A stretch of DNA of 64,000 nt from Peptostreptococcaceae bacterium (GCA_902363255.1 CABIZO010000003.1:62001-126000); one strand, 5' to 3'; counted from the first letter of the stretch, positions 33,810 to 43,586 are shown. Translations and numbers: made by a program. The notes: generated by a model not told the origin, from the sequence alone.

Positions 33810-34392
33810 TTTCTGCCTTTCTTTCTAAAAGATTATTGTAATCATCTATATTATCTATATCAAATAGTGTATTTTCGCTAACATTAACATATTTTATTTT
33901 ATGAGAAGATTTTATAATGCTTTTGCCACCTTTATCTCCTTCTAAATTTAAAATCTGTTTCTTATATATACTTGGGTATATAACTGGATTTCCAGTTTTA
34001 TCTTTATATTTTGGTATTACTATATAGTTTTTGTCTTCTTTAAAAACTTTTATTAATCTTTCTATATCTTCTTTATTTATAAGAGGTTGATCTCCAACAA
34101 AAAACATATATCCTTCACACTGTGGTGAATTTTCTACCCCTAATTTTATAGATTCACTTTGCCCTTTATTGGGAAATTTATTTGTTACTACTTTATAATT
34201 TAATTTTTCACCCAATTCTTTAATTTCATCATATTGAGTAACTAATATTTTGCTTCTAAAATCACATCGAGATATAATATTTAGTGTATACTCAATTAAA
34301 AATTTATTATTGTACTTCATAATAAGTTTATTCTGACCCATTCGTTTTGAATATCCTGAGGCCATAATTATTGCACAAATCAAACTAATCAT
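33784..34392 (-). CDS. mocA: Molybdenum cofactor cytidylyltransferase-type nucleotidyltransferase
   Basis: This 202-residue NTP-transferase-fold enzyme is of the MocA group, which attaches CMP to molybdopterin for xanthine-dehydrogenase-family enzymes. Seen: IIMASGYSKRMGQNKLIMKY (nucleotide loop), MFFVGDQPLINKEDIERLIK, IPKYKDKTGNPVIYP and DIDNIDDYNNLL. The frame opens at ATG 34392 with no good ribosome site; a TTG at 34383 behind AAAAGG is a plausible alternative start that would give the usual short N-terminus. It overlaps yqeB by 26 bases. Symbol provisional. Confidence 0.85.
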   Translation of the reverse strand: MISLICAIIMASGYSKRMGQNKLIMKYNNKFLIEYTLNIISRCDFRSKILVTQYDEIKELGEKLNYKVVTNKFPNKGQSESIKLGVENSPQCEGYMFFVGDQPLINKEDIERLIKVFKEDKNYIVIPKYKDKTGNPVIYPSIYKKQILNLEGDKGGKSIIKSSHKIKYVNVSENTLFDIDNIDDYNNLLERKAENEKGHNRN

Positions 34393-34415
34393 CCTTTTTA
34401 ATACATTGAATTACC

Positions 34416-34781
34416 TTAATACTCTTCATTTATATCATTATCTGCGTCTATTTGATAATCATCACTTTCTTCTAAACTATCATCTCTTTCATCGTTCTCA
34501 TCCTCATTTTCCATATCTTCAGGATTTCCCATACCTTCGTAATTCTCTGGATCCGAGTCATCATCACTATCTTCGTAATTATCTACATAGTCTTGTAGTA
34601 CATAGTATTTTTCATAATATTCCTCTGTACTTTTTATATTTATATACAGGTTTAAAAACACAGCCAATACTATTACACCTGCAATATAGTATGTAAAGTA
34701 TGTATTTTTTTCTTTATTATTATTTTGTTTACTCTTCAAATCATCAGTAGTTTTATCATTATTAGTTAGTTTATTATTCAT
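34416..34781 (-). CDS. Acidic single-span membrane protein within the hydroxylase operon
   Basis: This 121-residue protein has a polar lysine/asparagine-rich head (1-27), one membrane span (about 29-47: YYIAGVIVLAVFLNLYINI) and a very acidic tail in which nearly half of the last 55 residues are D or E. AGGAGAG precedes the ATG. It sits between yqeC and the mocA-type gene in the same direction. No family recognised. The tail could bind metal ions or a basic partner; its presence in a molybdenum/selenium operon makes ion handling an attractive guess, but there is no direct evidence. Confidence 0.7.
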   Translation of the reverse strand: MNNKLTNNDKTTDDLKSKQNNNKEKNTYFTYYIAGVIVLAVFLNLYINIKSTEEYYEKYYVLQDYVDNYEDSDDDSDPENYEGMGNPEDMENEDENDERDDSLEESDDYQIDADNDINEEY

Positions 34782-34997
34782 ATTTTACTCTCCTAAAATT
34801 ATTATTTATATTTTGAACACTCCTTTTTACAATAAACAAATATTTATTATAATAAACATTTTTGTACTAATACATAACCTTATAATTTTATACTACTATA
34901 TATCGGAATAACATTTCCATATTTTGCAACATATTTTATAATTTTTATACCTTTATAACTAACTTATTACAAAATATTTATGAATATCTTTGGTGAA

Positions 34998-35753
34998 TTA
35001 ATCATACCTTAAAAACTTATTATTATGAATACTTCCATACACAAATGAGTTTATATATGATAAGTTGTCACTTTTTATTTCTCTCACTAACTGAAAACTA
35101 TTTTCTTTAGTTTTAATGTTTTCAGCTTTATTAATAAACAAAATCTTTTCTCCTTTAGATAATTTAAATAATCCATTTTCATTTAATACTATATTTTTAA
35201 GATGTTCTAGTTTTACTTTTTCTGCTTTTTCATAATTTATAATACTTTTAAATTTATCTAATCGATGAATATTATCTTTATTAATTTCTAAACCTACAGA
35301 AGTAATGTCAACTACTCCTATTGTTTTAATAGTTTTATTATAAACTACTGGCTCATTATCATTCCATCCTTTTAAAGGTTTTTCTTTTGAACCATCACCT
35401 TCAATTAATACTATATCAAAATAAGGTGCTATCTTGTCTAAGATTTCAAAACTCAAACCTTTTAACTTTTCTTTATTTGAGTTATTTATTATTTTACTTC
35501 CTATGATATAAACACCTTTTTTATCATTTTTTAATATACTTTCAAGCTTATTCTTATTATCAAGAATACACATATCATCAAACTTTACAACCTTTGGGTC
35601 TGGTACATATATATTAGTTGTAGTAGTTACAAGAACCTTATAGTCTTTTTTAAGAAAAGAGGAAGCAGAGAACATCAAAGATGTCTTGCCCCCTGCTCCC
35701 ACAATTGTTATTATATCTTTATTTTTTATATTAAATGATTTAATCAAGCTCAT
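34998..35753 (-). CDS. yqeC: Selenium-dependent hydroxylase accessory protein YqeC
   Basis: This 251-residue P-loop protein of the YqeC family co-occurs with YqeB in organisms with selenium-dependent molybdenum hydroxylases. The Walker A is IITIVGAGGKTSLMF; further motifs are VTTTTNIYVP and LIEGDGSKEKPLKGWNDNEP. It is presumed to act in maturation of the selenium-containing cofactor. The ATG overlaps the stop codon of the large hydroxylase subunit, indicating translational coupling. Confidence 0.9.
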   Translation of the reverse strand: MSLIKSFNIKNKDIITIVGAGGKTSLMFSASSFLKKDYKVLVTTTTNIYVPDPKVVKFDDMCILDNKNKLESILKNDKKGVYIIGSKIINNSNKEKLKGLSFEILDKIAPYFDIVLIEGDGSKEKPLKGWNDNEPVVYNKTIKTIGVVDITSVGLEINKDNIHRLDKFKSIINYEKAEKVKLEHLKNIVLNENGLFKLSKGEKILFINKAENIKTKENSFQLVREIKSDNLSYINSFVYGSIHNNKFLRYD

Positions 35754-38026
35754 TACTTTTCCATCATAGCCATAAATACTTTTTCTGGTGTCATTGGTAA
35801 AGTATTTAAATTTATTCCTAAACCATTATAGATAGCATTTTCTATAGCTGGTGATGGAGTATTAACAACAACTTCACCTACAGATTTTGCCCCAAATGGT
35901 CCCGTTGGTTCGTAACTTTCTTCAAAATCAACTATTATATTACCAACGTCTTTTCTAGTTGGTATTTTGTATTGCATAAATGTATTAGATGCTAATTCTC
36001 CTTTTTCAGTATAAACAACATCTTCATAAAGTGCCATACCTATACCTTGAACTATTCCACCTTCTACTTGTATTTTAGCTAAGTTTTTATTTATAACAGT
36101 ACCACAGTCAACAACTGCCACGTAGTCTATAATATCAACTTTTCCTGTTTCTTTGTCTATTTCAGTTTCTACAAACCCAGCTATAAATGGTGGAGGTGAA
36201 ACTGGACTTCCGTGAGTAGCATATCCTACTAATTGGTTTTTGTTAGGTCCTACTGTAACATCTACAGCTAAGTCAAATACTGATATTGATTTGTCACCAT
36301 CTAATGATTTCACACAGTTTCCATCAAATTCAACATGATCTTTATCTAGTTCAAGTCTTTCTGCCCCAAGATTTATTATCTTGTTTTTAAGTTCTGTTGC
36401 AGCTTTAACCACTGCCATTCCTGTAACATAAGTAGTACTTGATGCATAAGAACCTGGATCATAAGGTGAAGAATCTGTATCTGCTGAGTTTACTACGATT
36501 TTATCCATAGTAGTTTCTAGAACTTCTGCACACATTTGAGCAAGTATAGTATCACTTCCTGTTCCCATATCTGTTGAACCAGTAAGTAATGTGTAGTTAC
36601 CATCATCATTTAATTTTATCTCTATTGATGCAGTATCTATTCCTGCTATACCTGAACCTTGCATAGTAAGAGCCATTCCCACACTTCTTACTTTAGTTGG
36701 TGAAATTTCTCTAGCTGGATATTTTTCATCCCATTTTATAAGCTCTTTACCTTTTTTGATACATCTATCTAATGCCACACTTTGTAAGTGTTTATTATAA
36801 GCTGGAGATACGTCTCCTTCTTTTATTATATTTTTAAGTCTTACATCTACTGGATCCATATTTAATTTAGCTGATAATTTATTTATAGTAGCTTCCACAG
36901 CAAAACATCCTTGAGTAGCTCCGTATCCTCTAAATGCTCCTGATGGTGTTTTGTTAGTATAAACTACATTTCCTTTGAATCTAGCTGCCTTTAATTTTCC
37001 ATACATAGGCATAGTTTTTTCTCCAACTAAACCAAATGTAGTAGAAGCATGTTCACCGTATGCACCTGTATCTGATAGAGCATCTATATCTATAACTTTT
37101 ATAGTTCCGTCTTTATCTGCTCCAACTTTTACATTTAGCTTCATAGGGTGTCTAGTAGTTGTACACATAAAAGTTTCTTTTCTGTCGTATATTAATTTTG
37201 CTGGCTTTCCAGTTTTTAAAGTAACTAATGCAGAGAATATTTCCACACATGCAGTTTGCTTTCCACCAAAACCGCCACCTATTCTTGGTTTTATAACTCT
37301 TATTTTGCTTGATGGTATATCTAATGCTCTTGCTAAATGTCTTCTAACATGGAAAGGTATTTGTGTTGAACTTACTACTACTAATCTTCCCGCATGATCT
37401 AAGTAGTTATAAGCTCTGTAAGTTTCCATCATACCGTGACCTTGAGCTTGTGTATAATATGTATCTTCCACAACTATATCACATTTTGCTAATTCTTCTT
37501 CTATATTACCTGTTTCATATAAATGTTTAGATGCTATATTTCTTTCTCTTTCCATTCCTATGTCGAAGTTGCAATGTACATCTTCATTATGTACTATACT
37601 TTCATTATCTATAGCTTCTTCCATGTTTAGTACTGGTTTTAATACATTGTATTTAACTTTTATCATTTTCATAGCTTTTATAGCAGTTTTTTCATCTTTA
37701 GCTGCTATTATTGCCACTTCATCTCCTACGTATCTTACAGTTTTATCAAGTATTAATCTATCGTAAGGAGATGGCTCTGGGAATGATTGTCCTGCCAATG
37801 TAAATTTATTTTGTGGTACGTCTTTGTATGTTAAAACACATTCTACTCCAGGTACTAATAGTGCCCTTTTTATATCTATATCTTCTATAGTTGCATAAGC
37901 ATGTGGACTTCTTAGTATTTTTACTACTAATGCTTCTTTAGCTGCTAAATCATCTGTGTATACTGGCTTACCAGTAGCTATTGACATTCCATCTATTTTT
38001 TCTATGCCTTTACCTACTATATTCAT
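35753..38026 (-). CDS. Molybdenum hydroxylase large subunit (xanthine dehydrogenase family)
   Basis: This 757-residue molybdopterin-binding catalytic subunit has PRIGGGFGGKQTACVEI, TPSGAFRGYGATQGCFAVEA, GSTDMGTGSDTILAQ and the active-site loop PTGPFGAKSVGEVVVNTPS with the catalytic glutamate. Enzymes of this type hydroxylate purines, nicotinate or related heterocycles, and the neighbouring permease suggests a purine. With YqeB/YqeC next to it, it is likely the form with a non-covalent (labile) selenium ligand; there is no in-frame TGA. Its start lies one base after the 2Fe-2S subunit stop. Substrate not provable from sequence. Confidence 0.92.
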   Translation of the reverse strand: MNIVGKGIEKIDGMSIATGKPVYTDDLAAKEALVVKILRSPHAYATIEDIDIKRALLVPGVECVLTYKDVPQNKFTLAGQSFPEPSPYDRLILDKTVRYVGDEVAIIAAKDEKTAIKAMKMIKVKYNVLKPVLNMEEAIDNESIVHNEDVHCNFDIGMERERNIASKHLYETGNIEEELAKCDIVVEDTYYTQAQGHGMMETYRAYNYLDHAGRLVVVSSTQIPFHVRRHLARALDIPSSKIRVIKPRIGGGFGGKQTACVEIFSALVTLKTGKPAKLIYDRKETFMCTTTRHPMKLNVKVGADKDGTIKVIDIDALSDTGAYGEHASTTFGLVGEKTMPMYGKLKAARFKGNVVYTNKTPSGAFRGYGATQGCFAVEATINKLSAKLNMDPVDVRLKNIIKEGDVSPAYNKHLQSVALDRCIKKGKELIKWDEKYPAREISPTKVRSVGMALTMQGSGIAGIDTASIEIKLNDDGNYTLLTGSTDMGTGSDTILAQMCAEVLETTMDKIVVNSADTDSSPYDPGSYASSTTYVTGMAVVKAATELKNKIINLGAERLELDKDHVEFDGNCVKSLDGDKSISVFDLAVDVTVGPNKNQLVGYATHGSPVSPPPFIAGFVETEIDKETGKVDIIDYVAVVDCGTVINKNLAKIQVEGGIVQGIGMALYEDVVYTEKGELASNTFMQYKIPTRKDVGNIIVDFEESYEPTGPFGAKSVGEVVVNTPSPAIENAIYNGLGINLNTLPMTPEKVFMAMMEK

Positions 38027-38027
38027 A

Positions 38028-38477
38028 TTACTTTACCCCCATATATGTCTTTATTGCTCTAAGTTGCCCCATATATCCTGTACATCTACATAGGTTTCCA
38101 GTTAAATAATGTTTTATTTCTTCTTCAGTTGGATTTTCTAACTCTTTTTTCATAGCTATTACTGTCATTATAAATCCTGGTGAACAGAATCCACATTGCT
38201 CTGCTCCTTCTTTTACAAGTATTTGAGCAAATTCATTTGCTTCTTCTTGTAAACCTTCTATTGTAGTTATGTTTTTCTTGTTAGCTCTTACAGATAATGT
38301 TGAACATGATAAAGTTGGCTTTCCATCTATCCATATACTACATAGTCCACAACATCCTGTATCGCATCCTCTTTTTACACTTAGGTTCCCAACTCTTCTT
38401 AGTGTGTCTACTAAATATTCGTCTGCTGCCACATCTATATCAACTTTTCTTCCATTTACATTCATTGTGATTAACAT
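38028..38477 (-). CDS. Molybdenum hydroxylase 2Fe-2S subunit
   Basis: This 149-residue protein carries two [2Fe-2S] clusters. The N-terminal ferredoxin-like domain has RGCDTGCCGLCSIWIDG and a downstream LSCSTL cysteine; the C-terminal helical domain has EQCGFCSPGFIMT and GNLCRCTGYMGQ. It passes electrons from the molybdenum site to the FAD subunit. It overlaps the FAD subunit gene by 7 bases and is followed after one base by the large subunit. The separate small-subunit arrangement is standard for clostridial hydroxylases. Confidence 0.95.
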   Translation of the reverse strand: MLITMNVNGRKVDIDVAADEYLVDTLRRVGNLSVKRGCDTGCCGLCSIWIDGKPTLSCSTLSVRANKKNITTIEGLQEEANEFAQILVKEGAEQCGFCSPGFIMTVIAMKKELENPTEEEIKHYLTGNLCRCTGYMGQLRAIKTYMGVK

Positions 38478-39265
38478 GATGATACCTCCATTAAAGCATT
38501 TTTAACTAATGATTTACACATAGCTTTTCTGTATTCTTTGCTAGCTCTCATATTTGAACCAAATACTAACTCTTCACAAGCTATTTCACTTGCTTTTATA
38601 ATATTTTCTTCATTTAATTCATTATTTGATAAAAATTCACTAGCTTTATGAGCTATTGTTGCTCTTTGAGGTCTTGCACCTACACATATTTTATAATCAG
38701 CATTTTCTTTTGATACTGAAACATTTAATATTGGGTAATCACTTCTTGAGTTTCTCATACATTTATACACTGCATTAGCATTGTTTTTCTTTATGTATAA
38801 TTTAACTAATATATCTTTTTCATAATCTTTATTTAAAAACTGGTCTAATGGTATTCTTCCTCCATTATATAGTTCTACTTCTGTTTGTAGCGCAAGTAAA
38901 CCTACTATTAAATCAGAGAAACCATATCTAGAGAATACACTTCCCCCAACAGTAACTACATTCCTAAATTGCACACCTATTATATCTTGAACTGCTTTTG
39001 GTAAAACTCTATCAAAGTATTTATTTAATATAGGGCTAACTTCTAAATCTCTAAGTGTAGTCATTGCTCCTATTTCTATATAATCTGAAGTTTCCTCTAT
39101 AAGATTTAGATTTAAATTAGATAAATCTATTCCAGTGCCTATTCTCTTTTTTCCCATTCTAAGGAAGGCACTTCCTCCTATAACTATATTATTTTTTCTT
39201 TTCATAAGTATTTCATAAGCTTCTTCAAGTGACTGAGGCTGCACTAATTCCATTAGTGTAAACAT
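38471..39265 (-). CDS. Molybdenum hydroxylase FAD-binding subunit
   Basis: This 264-residue protein has the CO dehydrogenase flavoprotein-type FAD domain (IVIGGSAFLRMGKKRIGT, then FRNVVTVGGSVFSRYGFSDL) and a C-terminal domain ending in KALVKN-like helices. It takes electrons from the 2Fe-2S subunit and reduces the final acceptor, probably NAD. The start at 39263-39265 is chosen because GGGAGGAAG stands upstream. It is the first gene of the seven-gene operon. Confidence 0.92.
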   Translation of the reverse strand: MFTLMELVQPQSLEEAYEILMKRKNNIVIGGSAFLRMGKKRIGTGIDLSNLNLNLIEETSDYIEIGAMTTLRDLEVSPILNKYFDRVLPKAVQDIIGVQFRNVVTVGGSVFSRYGFSDLIVGLLALQTEVELYNGGRIPLDQFLNKDYEKDILVKLYIKKNNANAVYKCMRNSRSDYPILNVSVSKENADYKICVGARPQRATIAHKASEFLSNNELNEENIIKASEIACEELVFGSNMRASKEYRKAMCKSLVKNALMEVSSC

Positions 39266-39363
39266 AATACTTCCTCCCATAAAATATATTTTGTCATAAT
39301 ATTTAACCTTGTTTATTATATCATAATTTATGGTAATTAATAAACATTTTATTATTTTTTTCT

Positions 39364-39375
39364 AAAAATGTTCGT
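39364..39375 (-). promoter_or_regulatory. Candidate shared operator (ACGAACATTTTT) upstream of the hydroxylase operon
   Basis: On the minus strand the 12-mer ACGAACATTTTT lies about 100 bases before the FAD subunit gene. The identical 12-mer lies at 40902-40913 before the permease gene. CGAAC is also the core of the PurR box, so a purine-responsive site is possible. Confidence 0.4.
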
Positions 39376-39401
39376 GTACAGTAATATATTATTGTGTAAA
39401 T

Positions 39402-39438
39402 AAAAAAAGTCGTATAAGAAAATTCTTATGCGACTTTT
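39402..39438 (-). terminator. Terminator after the permease gene
   Basis: The stem aaaagtcgtataagaa / ttcttatgcgactttt (one wobble) is flanked by A and T runs. It separates the permease from the hydroxylase operon. Confidence 0.85.
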
Positions 39439-39476
39439 TAGTCTATTATAAATATGTATCAATTATTTTTATTTAT

Positions 39477-40799
39477 CTATGCACTAAGTGCGGCATCAAC
39501 AGATATTTCTTCCTTAGGTAAAACTATGTTAAGTATTACTGCTAATATGGCAGGAAGTACTGTTTTAGATTCACCAAATATTAATTGGATAGATTCTGGG
39601 AAAGCATCAAAGAATCCAGGTACATAAGCTACTCCAAGTCCTAATCCTAATGATACTGCTATTATCATAGCATTTCTTTCTGTCAATTTATCAGTAGTTA
39701 TAAGTTTTATACCACTTACTACTATCATGGAAAACATTACAATTGAAGCTCCACCAAGCACACTAGATGGCATTAAAGATATAAGGGCACCTACTTTTGG
39801 GAATATACCTGCTATTATTAATATGAATGCACCCGTTGCAACAACAAATCTATTAACTATTTTTGTCATGGCTACTATCCCAACATTTTGACCAAAAGAT
39901 GTATTTGGTAATACACTGAATACAGCTCCTAGTAAACTTCCTATACCATCTGCAAGAATAGCTCCAACTATTTCTTTCTCGCTAGCTTCACGTCCAAGTC
40001 CAGAGTTTGCTATGGCTGTTGTATCTCCTATAGTTTCAACAGTAGATACCATATATACAAATATCATAGCTATTATGGCATCTGCATGGAATTCAAAACC
40101 TAGTTTAAATGGTACTGGTATTGATAAAAGTGCAGCATCAGATAAAGAAGAAAAATCTATTTTACCCATAGGTATAGCAACTAAATATCCAACAACTAAT
40201 CCAATAAGTACTGATGATATACTAAGCATTCCTTTAGTATATTGTTTAAAAAATATAACTGTTATAAGTACGATTGTTCCTAATAATAAATTTGATGGTG
40301 AAGCAAAATCTGCTGCTCCAACCCCTCCTGCAAAATAATTAACTCCTGTTGGTAAAAGTGCAATTCCCATAGTTAAGACTACTATTCCCGTAACTACTGG
40401 CGGGAAGTACTTTCTTATACGCTTAAGTACAAGTCCGCCTACTAACATTTGGAATATAGCTCCTACTAAACATGCTCCAAGTATTCCAGGCATACCATAT
40501 TTCACACCTATTGCCGTAGCTGCTGGCACAAAACCAAAACTAGTTCCCATTACTATTGGTAACTTTGCCCCTATTGGGCCTAGTGGATAACATTGTATTA
40601 GTGTAACTAATCCTGATACAAACATGGCACACTGTATTAATGATGTCTTAATCTGTGGATCTAAGGCTAATGTGTTTGATATTATTATAAGTGGCGTAAC
40701 ATTCCCCACAAACATCGCTAACACGTGTTGTAATCCTAGCGGTACTGCTTCTGTTAATTTCGGTCTACCATCTAATTGATAAATAAGTTTTTTGTTCAT
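39477..40799 (-). CDS. NCS2 family purine/uracil permease
   Basis: This 440-residue membrane transporter has about fourteen spans. Family motifs: PLGLQHVLAMFVGNVTPLII at the N-terminus, VETIGDTTAIANSGLGRE, and the signature FGQNVGIVAMTKIVNR. NCS2 proteins import xanthine, uric acid or uracil with protons; the neighbouring hydroxylase operon favours a purine. GGGGAG precedes the ATG. Separate transcription unit, but a 12-base sequence is shared with the promoter region of the hydroxylase operon. Confidence 0.9.
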   Translation of the reverse strand: MNKKLIYQLDGRPKLTEAVPLGLQHVLAMFVGNVTPLIIISNTLALDPQIKTSLIQCAMFVSGLVTLIQCYPLGPIGAKLPIVMGTSFGFVPAATAIGVKYGMPGILGACLVGAIFQMLVGGLVLKRIRKYFPPVVTGIVVLTMGIALLPTGVNYFAGGVGAADFASPSNLLLGTIVLITVIFFKQYTKGMLSISSVLIGLVVGYLVAIPMGKIDFSSLSDAALLSIPVPFKLGFEFHADAIIAMIFVYMVSTVETIGDTTAIANSGLGREASEKEIVGAILADGIGSLLGAVFSVLPNTSFGQNVGIVAMTKIVNRFVVATGAFILIIAGIFPKVGALISLMPSSVLGGASIVMFSMIVVSGIKLITTDKLTERNAMIIAVSLGLGLGVAYVPGFFDAFPESIQLIFGESKTVLPAILAVILNIVLPKEEISVDAALSA

Positions 40800-40901
40800 A
40801 AAATTCTCCCCTGTTCATAACTAAAATCTTTATTTTTTAATTATCGTTCGTCTTTTCAATTATAATTATATATTTTTCTCCATTTTTTTACAAGGCATTT
40901 T

Positions 40902-40913
40902 ACGAACATTTTT
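40902..40913 (+). promoter_or_regulatory. Candidate shared operator (ACGAACATTTTT) upstream of the permease
   Basis: An exact copy of the 12-mer found inverted at 39364-39375, about 100 bases before the permease start. A related GACGAACGATAA (minus strand) lies nearby at about 40845-40856. Confidence 0.4.
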
Positions 40914-40980
40914 TTATTTTTTTATTTTTTTGTACAACACAGTATATTTCAATTTATTTTATACCCTCTCAAATATAAGT

Positions 40981-41014
40981 AAAAGGCTATTTACAAAATT
41001 GTAAATAGCCTTTT
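40981..41014 (-). terminator. Terminator after the first histidine kinase
   Basis: A perfect 15-bp stem (aaaaggctatttaca / tgtaaatagcctttt) has a four-base loop. Confidence 0.9.
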
Positions 41015-41053
41015 ATAACATTAAATTTTATTTATTTTTATATGTCTCTTATA

Positions 41054-43462
41054 CTAAATTTGCACATTATATATATCAGAAAATTCTATATCACAACGTT
41101 CCACATGTTTACTTTTTCTGTCACGATCATAATCATAGTTATTATCTTCTTCTTTAAATCTTATAGGAATACTAAATATAAATTCAGACCCTTCATCAAC
41201 ATTACTAGTTACATTAATTGTTCCCCCATGCATTTCTACTAAGTTTTTAACTAAAGACAATCCTATGCCACTACCTTCACACTTTCTATTAAATGATCCA
41301 TCTACTTGTCCAAATCTATCAAATATAACTTCTAATTTATCTTTTGGTATCCCTACTCCACTGTCCTTTACACTTACTTTTACACTATTTTCACAAGCAT
41401 CAATATTAACTTCTATCATTCCATTTTCAGGTGTAAATTTTATAGCATTTGATAAAAGATTTAACATAATTCTTTCTATTTTATCTGGATCACAGCACGT
41501 TATTAATTCTTCAACATTTGTATCAAATACCAAATTTATTTTATTATTTTGTGTGTAATCTGCCACAGATAAGGTTATATCTTCAATTATACTTATAATA
41601 TTTTGATTTGATGATCTAAGTTCATATGCCCCTATATCCATTTTACTTATATCTATCAAGTTATTTACTAATCTTAATAATCTATAAGAATTTTGTTTTA
41701 TATAGTTGGCATATTTTTTTAAGTCTTTAATTTCTATACTGTTTTCCTCTATATTTTTATTAATAAGTTGCATCGTTCCTAATAAAATATTTATTGGAGT
41801 TCTAAATTCATGAGATATATTTGAGAAAAACTCATTTTTTACAATTTCTAGTTGAACTGTTTCTTCCAATTCTCTTTTTTCTTTTTCTACTTCTAATTTT
41901 ATTGTAATATCTCTAGCTGATGTGATATATGCTTCTTGACTAGGTATATACTTACTATTCCATTCAAGATGAACATAACGCCCATCCTTATGCCTAAATC
42001 TAATTTGTGTTCTAGTTATTTCAGTAGTTGGATTTTTTAATGCTTTAAGTTTATTAATTCTTAACATGTCTTCTGGATGAATAATATCTGTTATTGGTCT
42101 AGATAATAATTCTTCCTCACTCCACCCTAAAGCATTATACCAGTTTGGGCTTACTCTCTTAAAGTAAGTATCTCTTCCTACTACAGACACTAAATCAACA
42201 GAAACATTTAAGTATTGTTCTAACTCTTTTTCACTACTTTCACGCATTTTATTTTCCAACGATACCTGATTATATAGTCTAATATTTTTAATTATCATTG
42301 CTATCTTGTTGCAGATATACTTCATATACTCATCATAATTAAATTTAGGCGAACTACTTCCACAATAACTTATTGTAATAATTCCAATAAATTCATCACT
42401 TAACTCTATTATATAACTTCCTGAATAACTCACATTTTTTATATTCATTTGTTTACTTGTTTCTATATTACATAATGTAGACTTGGGAAACAAATTATTA
42501 AAGCAAAATTTATTTTTAATTGCATAGACGTCATTTACTTGGCAAGGTATAAATTCTAAGTTATTAAAATGATATTTAGCATTTTTTAATTGTATAAATG
42601 GAATTAATCCTTTTCTATGTTTGTTATACAATAATATTGATAGACCATCTGATTTTGTATAATCTATGATATGTCCTCCAATATTAGTTAGTATTGTTTT
42701 CAAATCATCATTATTATTTTTAATACCATTGTAATCACTTCCGCTTGTTGCTATATTATAGTTTCTATACAGCTCCTCTGATATATTTTTTGATAAGTTA
42801 ATATTTTCACTTGTTCCTATAATATATTTAAATTCATTATTTTCATCATAAATTGGACATTTAAAACTGTAAAACCAAGCAATATTATCACCACATATTA
42901 ATTTTTCATTAAATATTTTAGGACTCTTATTTTCGTATACTTCTTTATTATTTTTATCAAATTCTCTATAAATTTCATGATTCCAATGATTACTATTATA
43001 AGTTCCTATAATATCTTTTCGCGGTAAATTTAATATATTTTCAAAAGCCTTATTAACATATAAATATCGACCTTCTTTATCAACTATAAAAGCTGTGATA
43101 TGACTATTGTCTAAGATATCTTCTAACATTTCCATAGTATATGGTTTTGATTTAACTTCTTTTCCTATAATAAAAATGCTTTTCTCATAATTAAAATATT
43201 CTATACTTATATTAGAATCAACTTGAATAATCTCCCCAGATTTAGAATAAAAATCTAAAGTTTTATTTATATCTTTCCCTTGCGTTGGAATGCCTCCTAT
43301 ATTAATTTCCTTATTTTTTATTATTTTAAGTATCTTTTCTTTTAAAATTTCATCATTATTATAACTTAATCGCTTTAAAAAACTTTCATTGCAAAAAATT
43401 ATTTCCCCCATAAAATTTAATACAATTATGTAGTCACTAATTTTATTATATACTGATAACAT
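41054..43462 (-). CDS. PAS/GAF sensor histidine kinase, no transmembrane segment
   Basis: This 802-residue kinase comprises PAS-like domains (about 1-90 and 105-220), a GAF-like domain (about 240-400), a third PAS with PAC motif (about 415-535, including RFRHKDGRYVHLEW), then HisKA with SNISHEFRTPINILLG (phospho-acceptor His) and HATPase with NLLSNAIKFTPENG, KDSGVGIP and GSGIGLSLVKNLVEMHGG. There is no membrane span, so it senses a cytoplasmic signal. The start at 43460-43462 follows AAGGGG. It ends in CDIEFSDIYNVQI, a tail shared with the second kinase. No response regulator gene is adjacent, as for orphan kinases that phosphorylate Spo0A in clostridia; that role is inferred. Confidence 0.9.
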   Translation of the reverse strand: MLSVYNKISDYIIVLNFMGEIIFCNESFLKRLSYNNDEILKEKILKIIKNKEINIGGIPTQGKDINKTLDFYSKSGEIIQVDSNISIEYFNYEKSIFIIGKEVKSKPYTMEMLEDILDNSHITAFIVDKEGRYLYVNKAFENILNLPRKDIIGTYNSNHWNHEIYREFDKNNKEVYENKSPKIFNEKLICGDNIAWFYSFKCPIYDENNEFKYIIGTSENINLSKNISEELYRNYNIATSGSDYNGIKNNNDDLKTILTNIGGHIIDYTKSDGLSILLYNKHRKGLIPFIQLKNAKYHFNNLEFIPCQVNDVYAIKNKFCFNNLFPKSTLCNIETSKQMNIKNVSYSGSYIIELSDEFIGIITISYCGSSSPKFNYDEYMKYICNKIAMIIKNIRLYNQVSLENKMRESSEKELEQYLNVSVDLVSVVGRDTYFKRVSPNWYNALGWSEEELLSRPITDIIHPEDMLRINKLKALKNPTTEITRTQIRFRHKDGRYVHLEWNSKYIPSQEAYITSARDITIKLEVEKEKRELEETVQLEIVKNEFFSNISHEFRTPINILLGTMQLINKNIEENSIEIKDLKKYANYIKQNSYRLLRLVNNLIDISKMDIGAYELRSSNQNIISIIEDITLSVADYTQNNKINLVFDTNVEELITCCDPDKIERIMLNLLSNAIKFTPENGMIEVNIDACENSVKVSVKDSGVGIPKDKLEVIFDRFGQVDGSFNRKCEGSGIGLSLVKNLVEMHGGTINVTSNVDEGSEFIFSIPIRFKEEDNNYDYDRDRKSKHVERCDIEFSDIYNVQI

Positions 43463-43586
43463 TATTCTACCCCTTCTGACCAATTTATAATAATCTATTC
43501 ATCTATCTATCCACTACACATTTTAGCATATTTTACCTTTTGTGTGTGTTTTTTTGATAGTTTATCCACTCACTTTTTTACTAAAC

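Noticed and set aside
35753..38026. Selenocysteine in the hydroxylase large subunit
   Set aside because: There is no in-frame TGA; selenium in this family is a non-covalent cofactor ligand, indicated only by the accessory genes.
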